A stretch of 50,952 bases of DNA from Kiritimatiellia bacterium (lineage in GTDB: Bacteria > Verrucomicrobiota > Kiritimatiellia > RFP12 > UBA1067): assembly GCA_017406465.1 (NCBI GenBank), contig JAFQYM010000018.1, forward strand, positions 1-50,952, written 5' to 3'. Shown piece after piece: positions 25,837 to 33,485 of the stretch. Position 1 is the first letter of the stretch, and every line of letters begins with the position of its first letter. Both the position numbers and the translations under genes were made by a program. The notes beneath the pieces were generated by a model. It was not told the DNA's origin. It searched no databases and was given only the letters and a program-made list of their open reading frames with translations.

Positions 25837-26970
25837 ATGAATAAAGCACTGCACGTCCTCGTGTATCTGTTCTTGATCCTCTCGGCTGCGGCCCTGTGGT
25901 TCGAAATCGAGCTCAATAAGAAGCGCACGCTTCTTACTGACCGCAACGAGATGCAGGAGGACTATATCGTCAAGATCGCCAGCACGGTCGAAAAGGTCGA
26001 GCCCAACAAGGACATGACCGCTGAGACCAAGAAGGACATCTCGCCCATAGAAGCGAAAATCGTCGACATTCCCGAGACCGAGAATGTCCTCGAGGACTAC
26101 AACGCGTACCTTGAGCAGGCGAACCTCGAAACGTTCAGCTGGGACAACCAGACGACGAGATCACAGCTTCGCAACGTCTATGTCCTCGACCATGAGGGCA
26201 AGGTCGTTATGGACGGCGTCAAGCCGCTCATGAAGGGCCCGGGCACGGAGCATGAGCTCCTCGAACAGCTGCTCGACGGGGCGTCGAAGATGAGGACGAA
26301 ACTTGACACTACCCGCGCAGAGCTCGTCAAGCTCCACAAGATCATCGACGAACAGGTCGATGAGCTCAACAAGCTGAAGCCGGTCGCTCGCCAGGACAAG
26401 CTGACGATTGTCGAGAAGAACGAGAAGATCACCAAGCTCGAGGAAGTCAAGGCGGATCTCGAGAACCAGATCGTCAAGATCAAGGCCCAGATCGACGAGC
26501 TCAACGCGGAGATCACCTCTCTCAAGGACGAGGTCGTGACGGCCCAGGACGAGACGGCCGCGGCGAAAGAAGAGCTTGATAAGAGCCAGAAGCTCGTCGA
26601 GCAGCTGAAGAAGCTGATTCAGGAGATGATCAACGAGCGCAACCGCAACACCGGCGACCCCAACAACATCACGTCGCTCCCGGCCGGCGAAAAGGGCAAG
26701 ATCGTAGAAGCGGACAACGAGAACATGTTCGCCATCGTCGAGTTCGACGCCAAGACGATGAAGGAGCTCAAGGGCGACAACCTCGACCACCCGATTCCGA
26801 ACATCGAGCTCGGCGTGAAGCGTCCTGGCTTCCACGGCGAAGCCGGCGAGTTCATCGGCCGCATCCGTCTCCGCCAGGAAGTCCGCGAGAAGAACTACAT
26901 CATCTGCGACATCCTCGGCCAGTGGAAGCAGGACGATATCAAGCCAGACGACGTGATCTTCGCCGACTGA
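25837..26970 (+). CDS. Membrane-anchored coiled-coil protein of unknown function
   Basis: 377 residues. One N-terminal membrane helix (about 5-22) is followed by a long extracytoplasmic part. Residues about 140-270 form a regular heptad coiled coil rich in Lys/Glu/Leu. Residues 285-377 form a compact C-terminal domain (GKIVEADNENMFAIVEFDAK, GEFIGRIRLRQEVREKNY) that looks like a small beta-barrel. I know no function. AGGA lies ten bases before the ATG. The next gene is a small lipoprotein 20 bases downstream, and the pair likely acts in the envelope. Confidence 0.8.
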   Translation: MNKALHVLVYLFLILSAAALWFEIELNKKRTLLTDRNEMQEDYIVKIASTVEKVEPNKDMTAETKKDISPIEAKIVDIPETENVLEDYNAYLEQANLETFSWDNQTTRSQLRNVYVLDHEGKVVMDGVKPLMKGPGTEHELLEQLLDGASKMRTKLDTTRAELVKLHKIIDEQVDELNKLKPVARQDKLTIVEKNEKITKLEEVKADLENQIVKIKAQIDELNAEITSLKDEVVTAQDETAAAKEELDKSQKLVEQLKKLIQEMINERNRNTGDPNNITSLPAGEKGKIVEADNENMFAIVEFDAKTMKELKGDNLDHPIPNIELGVKRPGFHGEAGEFIGRIRLRQEVREKNYIICDILGQWKQDDIKPDDVIFAD

Positions 26971-26990
26971 CGAGGCAGAGACGGTCGACT

Positions 26991-27185
26991 ATGTTCTCTC
27001 CGCTTCGTTCGCTCGCTCAGTCGTCCGTGAAACTCTTTTACGGATTCGCGGCGGCGGCGGCGCTCGGGCTCCTGTCCGGGTGCATAGCGGATACCGCGGA
27101 AGACACCGATCTTCCGTGGTCGTCCAACAAGTCGTGGGAAGGCATGGCTCCTGTCGCGCCAACCATGATGGACAGGTATGAGTAG
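26991..27185 (+). CDS. Small lipoprotein, coupled to coiled-coil gene
   Basis: 64 residues. The hydrophobic signal segment ends in the lipobox LLSGC (Cys about 30), leaving a mature lipoprotein of about 35 residues with DLPWSSNKSWEGMAPVAP. It sits 20 bases after the coiled-coil gene in the same direction. It is too short for a domain call, and an outer-membrane or periplasmic partner of the coiled-coil protein is a guess. Confidence 0.7.
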   Translation: MFSPLRSLAQSSVKLFYGFAAAAALGLLSGCIADTAEDTDLPWSSNKSWEGMAPVAPTMMDRYE

Positions 27186-27236
27186 GGGTCAGGAGTCAGG
27201 GGTCAGTAATTAGTGATTAGAGACAAGAGCATAGAG

Positions 27237-28151
27237 ATGAAAGAGGGCGGCGTGCGTTTGGACGCCGCCCTTCTTTTGCATTTCCCGACGAGTACGCGGG
27301 CGTTTGTCCGCGAGGCCGTCGAATCGGGTGCCGTTCTCGTCAACGGACGGCGTGCGGCGAAAGGACTGAAGCTCCGCGGCGGCGAGACGGTTGAAGTGCG
27401 CGAACTCGCGGAAGCGAGCGACAACGTAGTCGCGCCCGATCCGTCGGTCCGACTGCGCGAGGTCTTCGCAGACGACGCCCTTCTCGCCTACGACAAGCCG
27501 AGCGGCATGCCGGTGCAGCCGCTGAAGCGTTCAGAGCTCGGTACGCTGATGAACGGCGTCGTCGCGCGCCACCCCGAGTGCATTCCGCTTGGGGACAGAC
27601 CCCTTCTCGCAGGCGCGGTGCATCGCATCGACGCCGACACCTCTGGGCTCGTCCTCGTCGCGAGAACGGCGGAGGCGTTCGAGAACCTTCGCGGCCAGTT
27701 CGCCGCGCAGACGGTCGAGAAGACGTACCTCGCGCTCGTAGAGGGAACGGTCGCGGCAGGAGGAACTCTTGAGAACGACTTGGTCCACGACCCGACGCTG
27801 CCCTTCTGCCGGATGATCGACATTCACCACAACCGGCTTACGCGTGCGCAGTGCGAGGGGCTGAAGCCGCTCCACGCGGTAACGAATTTCAAGCCGATGG
27901 AATTCATATCGACCGAGACGGAAGAGCAGACGCTCCTGGAAGTCACGATCTTCACAGGAGTCACTCACCAGATCCGCGCGCAGCTCGCGCTCGCGGGGAT
28001 GCACATCGTGAACGACCGACTCTACGGCGCGTTTGCGGTAGAGAACATGAAGGGGCATTGCCTTCATGCGCTCGCGGCGAAATTCCGCCATCCTGTTTCG
28101 GGAGATCCGATGGATCTCCGCACGCCCTACCCGCCATGGGCAAGGGCATAG
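27237..28151 (+). CDS. RluA-family pseudouridine synthase
   Basis: 304 residues from the ATG chosen. An S4 RNA-binding domain lies at the N-terminus (RLDAALLLHFPTSTRAFVREA). The catalytic domain contains the signature HRIDADTSGLVLVAR with the nucleophilic Asp, and later HQIRAQLALAGMHIVND. It modifies uridines in 23S rRNA or tRNA, and the exact site is unclear. A GTG eight codons earlier is possible, but those codons fall in a GGGGTCAGGAGTCAGG / TTAGTGATTAG repeat. A REP half-site (TGGGGACAGACCCC, 27590-27604) is in frame in the gene. The stop lies one base from the convergent gmk stop. Confidence 0.88.
   Translation: MKEGGVRLDAALLLHFPTSTRAFVREAVESGAVLVNGRRAAKGLKLRGGETVEVRELAEASDNVVAPDPSVRLREVFADDALLAYDKPSGMPVQPLKRSELGTLMNGVVARHPECIPLGDRPLLAGAVHRIDADTSGLVLVARTAEAFENLRGQFAAQTVEKTYLALVEGTVAAGGTLENDLVHDPTLPFCRMIDIHHNRLTRAQCEGLKPLHAVTNFKPMEFISTETEEQTLLEVTIFTGVTHQIRAQLALAGMHIVNDRLYGAFAVENMKGHCLHALAAKFRHPVSGDPMDLRTPYPPWARA
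27590..27604. repeat. REP half-site inside RluA-family gene
   Basis: TGGGGACAGACCCC matches the arm of the REPIN elements at 257 and 4519. It encodes LGDRPL in a loop just before the catalytic motif. Confidence 0.55.
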
Positions 28152-28152
28152 A

Positions 28153-28752
28153 TCACATGCGGCCGGAGAGGGCGTCGATGAGATCGCAGAGGCGCTTGTA
28201 GGCGTGGCCAAGATCGTCGTTCGTCACCTTGAACATGTATTCGTCGGCACGGGCGATCTCCCCTTCGGCGTTCGCGAGACGGCGCTCGATGACGTCGGGC
28301 GCGTCGGTGCCGCGGTTGACGAGCCGACGGCGAAGCTCTTCCATGTCGGGAGGGAGAAGGAAGATGTCGACGTAGCCGATCTTGAGAGGGTCGTTGTTGG
28401 GTAGCGCGCGCACGTAGTCGCGCACCTTTGCCGCGCCCTGGACGTCGATGTCGAGTATCATCGAGTTGCCTTCGGCGAGGACTTCCTCGATGGGGGCCTT
28501 GAGGGTACCGTAGTAGTTGTCGTGGACCTTCGCGTACTCGATGAACGCGTTCTCGCGGATCAACTCTTCGAAGCGTTCCTTCGTCTTGAAATGGTAGTCG
28601 AGGCCGTCTTCCTCTTCGCCGCGCGGAGCGCGCGTCGTGCACGAAATGGAGTAGACGATGTCGTGGTACTCCTGGAGGAGCATGTCGATGAGCGTTGACT
28701 TTCCGCATCCCGACGGCGCGGACATCACGATGAAAAGCGGCTTTGTCTTCAT
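28153..28752 (-). CDS. gmk: Guanylate kinase
   Basis: 199 residues. The P-loop is SAPSGCGKST (about 10-19), followed by the GMP-binding region SISCTTRAPRGEEEDG, then YYGTLKAPIEE and MILDIDVQGA. It phosphorylates GMP to GDP. The length is typical. The start ATG is fixed by the extended -10 TGGTATAAT seven bases upstream. Confidence 0.96.
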   Translation of the reverse strand: MKTKPLFIVMSAPSGCGKSTLIDMLLQEYHDIVYSISCTTRAPRGEEEDGLDYHFKTKERFEELIRENAFIEYAKVHDNYYGTLKAPIEEVLAEGNSMILDIDVQGAAKVRDYVRALPNNDPLKIGYVDIFLLPPDMEELRRRLVNRGTDAPDVIERRLANAEGEIARADEYMFKVTNDDLGHAYKRLCDLIDALSGRM

Positions 28753-28759
28753 GGCGCAC

Positions 28760-28768
28760 ATTATACCA
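28760..28768 (-). promoter_or_regulatory. Extended -10 promoter of gmk
   Basis: TGGTATAAT on the minus strand lies seven bases before the gmk ATG. No -35 consensus and no ribosome site are visible. Confidence 0.65.
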
Positions 28769-28847
28769 AATCGCCACGGGGTGGAGTAGGCGGGAGAGGA
28801 TGGGGGGAGAAGGCGGGAAAAACCAGAGAGGAGTTGGACTGGGAGTT

Positions 28848-28885
28848 CCGTCGGACTCACTCGCTGCGCTCGTTCCGCCCGACGG
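28848..28885. repeat. Constant-core hairpin, copy 1
   Basis: Stem CCGTCGG (28848-28854) pairs with CCGACGG (28879-28885). The 24-base core 28855-28878 begins ACTCACTCGCTGCGCTCG. The same core occurs at 29034-29057 (inverted) and 29949-29972, but with different stems. Confidence 0.85.
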
Positions 28886-28918
28886 TGAAGGCAACATCCA
28901 TTTGAGAAGAAGAAACTT

Positions 28919-28984
28919 GCCGCTGAAGAAGATAAGGTGAAAGATGGCAGATGGAGAGGAAACCTGCCGCTGAAGAAGATAAGG
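28919..28984. repeat. 19-bp direct repeat, period 47
   Basis: GCCGCTGAAGAAGATAAGG occurs at 28919-28937 and exactly again at 28966-28984. The flanking bases before each copy (AGAAACTT / GGAAACCT) are also similar. Confidence 0.85.
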
Positions 28985-29023
28985 CAGAGAGAGGAAGGAT
29001 GCCAAGGGGAGAGAAAACGAGAC

Positions 29024-29067
29024 AGACGAGTCCGCGGAACGAGCGCAGCGAGTGAGTGGACTCGTCT
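29024..29067. repeat. Constant-core hairpin, copy 2 (inverted)
   Basis: Stem AGACGAGTCC (29024-29033) pairs with GGACTCGTCT (29058-29067). The 24 bases between are the exact reverse complement of the core in copies 1 and 3. The stem sequence is unrelated to theirs. Confidence 0.85.
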
Positions 29068-29177
29068 CCAATACAAAAGGTAATTATCACATAGATAGAT
29101 GACGCCGATAGAAGATAGTTGGCTTAGTAAGCCACTAATTGGAGTGGCTATTGTTGCTGGGCTCAGGGTTGATGTGA

Positions 29178-29926
29178 CTAGCGCTGGGTGGGACCAGGGT
29201 TGCTTGCTGAAGAGTCGCCCTTTAATCTAAAGTACCTCGCCAACTTCTCGCGCAAGACCTCTATCAGCCGCTCGTCGTCCTTGTAGGAAATGGAGATGAG
29301 CTTCTTCCCCGCGCGCTGATATAGGAACTTCTTCTGCTCCTTGTTCCTGATGTACTCGGGAGTGTTCATCCCGAAATACTCTATATAGACGTCGAACTCC
29401 GGCAAATAGAAATCAGGCCTGACAACGGCATCTCCAGCGATTCTATAGCGCTCGTCGTACATGAACGCAATTCCCTCGCTCTCAAGAAACTCAGCGATCC
29501 TCTTCTCGCCAATGCTCTGCACCGCGACGCCGCCCTCTGTTCTGCGGCGCTTGGCGTCCTCAACAACGAACTCGAAGTTGACGTTCTCCAGTTCGCGCTC
29601 GTCCAGGCAGTGACGGCAATATGGACGTCCCTGACGAGATCGGCGAGCATCGGTATGAAGACTCCCGAGTAGTAATCCCCTTCCGCGGCCATCTTGCCGA
29701 GCGCCGAAGCGGCGAGGCGGCGCACTTCACCGAATTCGCTCTTGAGATAGGAGGTGAATTCTTCGGCGGCCGCTGCGCGGCTTCTAAGCCCAGGAGGGAG
29801 CGGCAAGTTCTTGGCGGAATCGGCGATTTTCTCTGGGTGTTCAGGGTCGGGATCGAAGAGATGGCTGAGTAGCTTAACTCGTTCCAGCTCTTGATGCTGC
29901 CTTGCCAATTTCAGATTATTCGCCAT
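29178..29926 (-). pseudogene. Frameshifted HEAT-repeat / zinc-ribbon / PDDEXK nuclease gene
   Basis: The N-terminal part from ATG 29926 (MANNLKLARQHQELERVKL) has HEAT-like helices (FGEVRRLAASALGKMAAEG, FIPMLADLVRD). The frame then breaks at about 29625. In the -1 frame sequence continues as PYCRHCLDERELENVNFEF (a CxxC knuckle), then GVAVQSIGEKRIAEF and a PD-(D/E)XK-like core VVRPDFYLPEFDVYIEYFG, ending near 29178. The joined product would be about 245 residues. Either a real single-base frameshift or a sequencing error could explain it. An alternative is two overlapping genes. The last residues come from the intergenic repeat zone. Confidence 0.6.
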
Positions 29927-29940
29927 ATTGTTTTGGTATG

Positions 29941-29980
29941 CCCATCGGACTCACTCGCTGCGCTCGTTCCGCCCGATGGG
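29941..29980. repeat. Constant-core hairpin, copy 3
   Basis: Stem CCCATCGG (29941-29948) pairs with CCGATGGG (29973-29980) around the same 24-base core as copy 1. Relative to copy 1 a G-C pair in the stem has become A-T with both partners changed. Confidence 0.85.
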
Positions 29981-29983
29981 AGG

Positions 29984-30718
29984 TTAGCGGTGCAGGCGCC
30001 AGGCGATCTTGAGGGATTCTTTGGCGATGCCGGCGGTGATCTTAGAGTAGCCCGCGACACGGTCGGTAAAGGCAATCGGAATCTCCTTGATGAAAAGCCC
30101 CGCCTTCCATGTCCTGTGGTTCATCTCCAATTGGAAAGAATATCCAGCAGACGCGACAGTGGTAAAGTCGATCTTCTCGAGCGTCGTCTTTCTCCAGCAC
30201 TTGAAGCCGCCAGTGGGATCCCTAACCGGCATCCCCGTGACTGTGCGGATAAAGATCCCGCCAGCACGCGAAATGAGGCGGCGCTTGAAAGGCCAGCCAG
30301 GAGTCGAGCCGCCAGGAACATACCGCGAACCGATGACGAGATCAGGGAATCGTTTCTGGTCGTCCGAATTACCAGCTTGCCTGGAAGTGATCGGAGTGGA
30401 AATGGCCTCAACTAGACGTGCGACATCCTTTGGATCATGGCTGAAGTCGCAGTCCATCTGCACGACAAGTTCCGCGCCAAGTTCGAGCGCCCTTGAGAAG
30501 CCAGCGACGTATGCGCGGCCAAGACCTTCTTTCTTCTCCCTATGAAGAACGTGGATGCGCGGCTCCTTCGCTGCGAGCTCGTCGATCACGGCTCCCGTTC
30601 CGTCAGGCGAATTATCGTCGACAAAAAGAAGCTCGACGTCGTTCTTTAGCACCGCCTCGGCCATCGGCCCGACGTTGTCCTTCTCGTCGTATGTCGGTAT
30701 GACTACTATCGTCTTCAT
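29984..30718 (-). CDS. Polyprenol monophosphomannose synthase-type glycosyltransferase (GT2)
   Basis: 244 residues. GT-A fold motifs are VVIPTYDEKDNV (about 4-15), FVDDNSPDGTG, and QMDCDFSHDP (metal-binding DxD-like, about 88-97). DLVIGSRYVPGG and DPTGGFKCWR follow. The family moves mannose or a related sugar from a nucleotide sugar to polyprenyl phosphate at the membrane. No C-terminal membrane domain is present. Oddity: about 18 extra residues (STPITSRQAGNSDDQKRF) sit between RLVEAI and DLVIG, where relatives have a short loop. It follows the fucose kinase gene, consistent with glycan building. Confidence 0.88.
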   Translation of the reverse strand: MKTIVVIPTYDEKDNVGPMAEAVLKNDVELLFVDDNSPDGTGAVIDELAAKEPRIHVLHREKKEGLGRAYVAGFSRALELGAELVVQMDCDFSHDPKDVARLVEAISTPITSRQAGNSDDQKRFPDLVIGSRYVPGGSTPGWPFKRRLISRAGGIFIRTVTGMPVRDPTGGFKCWRKTTLEKIDFTTVASAGYSFQLEMNHRTWKAGLFIKEIPIAFTDRVAGYSKITAGIAKESLKIAWRLHR

Positions 30719-30740
30719 TTAAGATGTGCGCAACTTTTTT

Positions 30741-30803
30741 AAGCCGTGCAGAACATGTAGACCGTGTAGAATCTTCTACATGTTCTACACGTTCTACACG
30801 GTT
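30741..30803. repeat. Word-repeat palindrome (TGTAGA family)
   Basis: AAGCCGTGCAGAACATGTAG is inverted against CTACATGTTCTACACG and TTCTACACGGTTTA. It lies between the glycosyltransferase start and the fucokinase-fusion stop and touches that stop codon. Confidence 0.8.
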
Positions 30804-32893
30804 TACTCTTTTGCTATCTCGAAGTCGAAGAAGCGTCCTGTCTTGATCGGCGGATGCTTCTCAAGAACCGACTTGATCTTCGCCTTCGCGTCCTTCGAGC
30901 GCGCAACGACGAACATGAAGCCGCCGCCACCGGCACCGCACAAGCTCACGGCGGAAATCCACGGCGCCATTCGTGCGATGATCAGCTCGACGAGCGGATT
31001 TGTGCTCCCTGGATCGAGTGCCTTCTTGGAAAGCCAGTAGTCGTTGACAGCCGAACAGAACGAATCCCAGTCGCACGACTCAACGGCCCTGAACGCCCGT
31101 TCCGCGTCGCTCTTCAGACGGCGCACGATCGAGCGCGCGATGTCATCGGGATTCTCCTCGAAGAAGCCGATTACGCCGCGCAGGATGTTTCGCGCCATGC
31201 GCTTTCTTCCCGTGAAGTAGAGCAGTGCGCGTTCCTTGAGGAATTTCGCAAACGCCGCCTCGGACTTTGGCGAGACGCACGACATGCGAGGATTCTGGCC
31301 TTTGCCTGGCGTTGTCGAGATAAGATGTGCGCCAGGAACGAGGCCGCCGATCTGGTCCTGCCAGCCGCCGCCGGTCGCCATCTCCTTTTCAAGCGCGAGC
31401 GTGAGCGACGCGACGCGCTTCCACTCGGCTTTGCGCCCAGCGACGCGCTCAAGCGCAGTGACAAGCGCCGCGCCGAGAATCGAGCTCGTGCCCATGCCGC
31501 TGCCCTTCGGGACGTCGGCGGAAATCCTGATGTCGAGCCCACCGCAAGAGAAGTCGAATTTCGTCACCGTAAGCGCGCTCTTGACGAGCGCGCACCAGTC
31601 GTGCGGATCTTTCGGCGCGCGAATCTCCGCAAGCGACTTGAGGACGCCCGACTTCCCAAGGTCGACGCTCTCTACGTGCACTTCCTTCTCCGCGAGACGC
31701 CGGACGCGAACCTTGACGGGCTTAACGCCGTTCAACGTGACCGCCGCATTGAAAACCGCACCGCCCATCTTGTAGCAGATCGGCGGGGTGTCGCTCCAGC
31801 CGCCCGCGAAATCGATTCTAAGCGGCAACTCCACTGTGATGCAATCCTCCGTCTTGCGAAGCGCAAGAAGTTTCTTGTGGTCGACCTTCTTCATAATCTC
31901 ACCAAGCTTTAGTTTATCCCACTTGCCGTCAGACTTGAAATCGTCCTCGACGCGGTAGCGAATTGGAATCCACTTCCCGCCAACGGGCAGGCACGTCAAG
32001 CACTCGCCCTCGGCAAGGTCGATTGGGCCAAATTCCCTTGGAACAAAAGTGACGACGTTTCTTCCACCGAGTTTCATCTCGTCGCGCGATATCGCGCAGC
32101 CCTCAACCCACTCGCGCCCCTTTCCGAGCCGCGCAAGAAGTTCGCGCGTCGAGCCGATGTGGAAGAACGAGCAGCGAGGAACGACGTTCACATGGAACGG
32201 CGCAAAGCCGTTAAGAAGTTCTCTCGCGAATTCGTCGTAGATGTCGCCGACCTTCCATCCGGCGATGACGATCTTCTTTGCCGTCGCGGGATCGATCCAG
32301 AGAATTCCCGTATCGACGGCGACCTTGCCGCGACACACCGCTCCCGCCGCCTTTGCTGCAGAAGGCGACGGCTTCTGGAGAAACGCGCGAACCCGTTCCC
32401 CGTTCCCCGGAACATAGACGCCATGACGCGAGCCCTCTTCGGGGGAATCGTAGTAGGCGACGCCGGTGACGCCGCTCTTCGAAAAATCGCACGAACCAAA
32501 ATCAAACTCTGGCGCGACGTCGCCACAGACAACGAGGACGCCGCTCTTCGGAAGTCGAAGCTGCTCCATGTTCGCGACGATGCGCTCGAAAAGAGAAACC
32601 GTCTTGCCGCGGCTATCGGGCACAGGAACAAACGCCTTGCCTATCGCCGCGTACGAGGGGAGGCGCTTCGAGTCGCCGCCGGAATGGCAGATGAGGACTC
32701 GCCTCTTCGAGACGTCGCCAAGTTTCCTGAGGACGCCGACGGTGCTGCCGAGCGAGCCGACGCGCTTGCCGCCCGGATCGGGAACGACGAGGATTTTTTC
32801 TGCAAGCGAGCCGACGAGCGGCGCGACCATCGCACGGTAGCCGCGCGCCTGCGCCTCGTTTGAGGCGGTAACAACAAGAATGTCGAATTTCAC
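30803..32893 (-). CDS. Fucokinase / sugar-1-phosphate pyrophosphorylase fusion (FKP-like)
   Basis: 696 residues. The N-terminal half (1-330) is a fucose-1-phosphate guanylyltransferase-like domain with the loop HSGGDSKRLPSY (about 70). The C-terminal half (about 355-696) is a GHMP kinase: LPLRIDFAGGWSDTPP (substrate), ADVPKGSGMGTSS (ATP loop, about 460) and LCGAGGGGFMFV (motif 3). In Bacteroides, FKP converts L-fucose to GDP-fucose, and this one is shorter than the about 950-residue type. GTG start overlapping the coaC stop (GTGA). Its place after NahK-like and epimerase genes supports sugar salvage. Specificity for L-fucose is inferred. Confidence 0.85.
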   Translation of the reverse strand: MKFDILVVTASNEAQARGYRAMVAPLVGSLAEKILVVPDPGGKRVGSLGSTVGVLRKLGDVSKRRVLICHSGGDSKRLPSYAAIGKAFVPVPDSRGKTVSLFERIVANMEQLRLPKSGVLVVCGDVAPEFDFGSCDFSKSGVTGVAYYDSPEEGSRHGVYVPGNGERVRAFLQKPSPSAAKAAGAVCRGKVAVDTGILWIDPATAKKIVIAGWKVGDIYDEFARELLNGFAPFHVNVVPRCSFFHIGSTRELLARLGKGREWVEGCAISRDEMKLGGRNVVTFVPREFGPIDLAEGECLTCLPVGGKWIPIRYRVEDDFKSDGKWDKLKLGEIMKKVDHKKLLALRKTEDCITVELPLRIDFAGGWSDTPPICYKMGGAVFNAAVTLNGVKPVKVRVRRLAEKEVHVESVDLGKSGVLKSLAEIRAPKDPHDWCALVKSALTVTKFDFSCGGLDIRISADVPKGSGMGTSSILGAALVTALERVAGRKAEWKRVASLTLALEKEMATGGGWQDQIGGLVPGAHLISTTPGKGQNPRMSCVSPKSEAAFAKFLKERALLYFTGRKRMARNILRGVIGFFEENPDDIARSIVRRLKSDAERAFRAVESCDWDSFCSAVNDYWLSKKALDPGSTNPLVELIIARMAPWISAVSLCGAGGGGFMFVVARSKDAKAKIKSVLEKHPPIKTGRFFDFEIAKE

Positions 32894-33420
32894 GCGATCG
32901 ACTCCACGGCCTTGAAAATCTCTTCTGGCTCGGCCATGCGACCGAGGCCGCTCGTTCCGCATGCGAGCTCTCCGTATCCGGGCGCGACAATCTTGACGCC
33001 TCGCTTCTCGAGCGCGGCGATGTTTTCACGCGTGACCGCGTTTTCCCACATGCCGTCGTTCATCGCGGGCGCAATTGCGATTGGCGCGCGCGTCGCGAGA
33101 AGAGTCGATGTAAGCAGGTTGTCGGCGAGGCCGTAGCGCAGCTTGGCGATTGTATTTGCGGTTGCGGGAGCGACAACGGCGAGGTCGCAGTCGGCAAGCG
33201 ATATGTGCTCGGGACGCCACTCCGCGGGACGCTTGAACTCCTCGACGTAGACGGGATTCCTGGAAAGCGTCTGGAAGGTGAGCGGCGATACGAACTCGCA
33301 GGCCGCCGGAGTCATCACGACGCGCACTTCGTCGCCGTTCTTCACAAAAAGCCGCACGAGCTCCGCCGCCTTGTACGCGGCGATCGAACCAGTGACACCC
33401 AATAGAATTCTTTTACTCAT
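32890..33420 (-). CDS. coaC: Phosphopantothenoylcysteine decarboxylase (CoaC domain only)
   Basis: 176 residues of the flavoprotein family. The N-terminal FMN motif is GVTGSIAAYKAAELV (about 8-22). The catalytic His lies in RPEHISLAD. PATANTIAKLRYGLADNLL and PAMNDGMW are the substrate-binding and clamp motifs. It decarboxylates phosphopantothenoylcysteine in CoA synthesis. The usual fused CoaB ligase domain is absent and is not in the window. The start at 33420 is one base after the rpe stop. Longer versions would translate the word repeat. Confidence 0.9.
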   Translation of the reverse strand: MSKRILLGVTGSIAAYKAAELVRLFVKNGDEVRVVMTPAACEFVSPLTFQTLSRNPVYVEEFKRPAEWRPEHISLADCDLAVVAPATANTIAKLRYGLADNLLTSTLLATRAPIAIAPAMNDGMWENAVTRENIAALEKRGVKIVAPGYGELACGTSGLGRMAEPEEIFKAVESIA

Positions 33421-33421
33421 T

Positions 33422-33485
33422 TTAGCCGTGTAGATCATGTAGATCATGTAGAACTTCTGCACGCTCTACACGTTCTACATGGTTA
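33422..33485. repeat. Word-repeat palindrome (TGTAGA family) forming the rpe 3' end
   Basis: TTAGCCGTGTAGATCATG words are inverted against CTCTACACGTTCTACATGG. The whole element lies within the last 21 codons of rpe and supplies its stop codon. Confidence 0.85.

Larger units (their letters stand above)
28769..29177. other. Repeat-rich intergenic stretch upstream of gmk
   Basis: No gene seen. It holds a G-rich GGAGTAGGCGGGAGAGGATG word region, two constant-core hairpins (28848-28885 and 29024-29067) and a 19-base exact direct repeat GCCGCTGAAGAAGATAAGG at 28919-28937 and 28966-28984 (period 47). Confidence 0.6.

Noticed and set aside
29600..29650. Programmed -1 ribosomal frameshift
   Set aside because: No X XXY YYZ slippery heptamer is seen near the frame change, so a broken gene or sequencing error is more likely.
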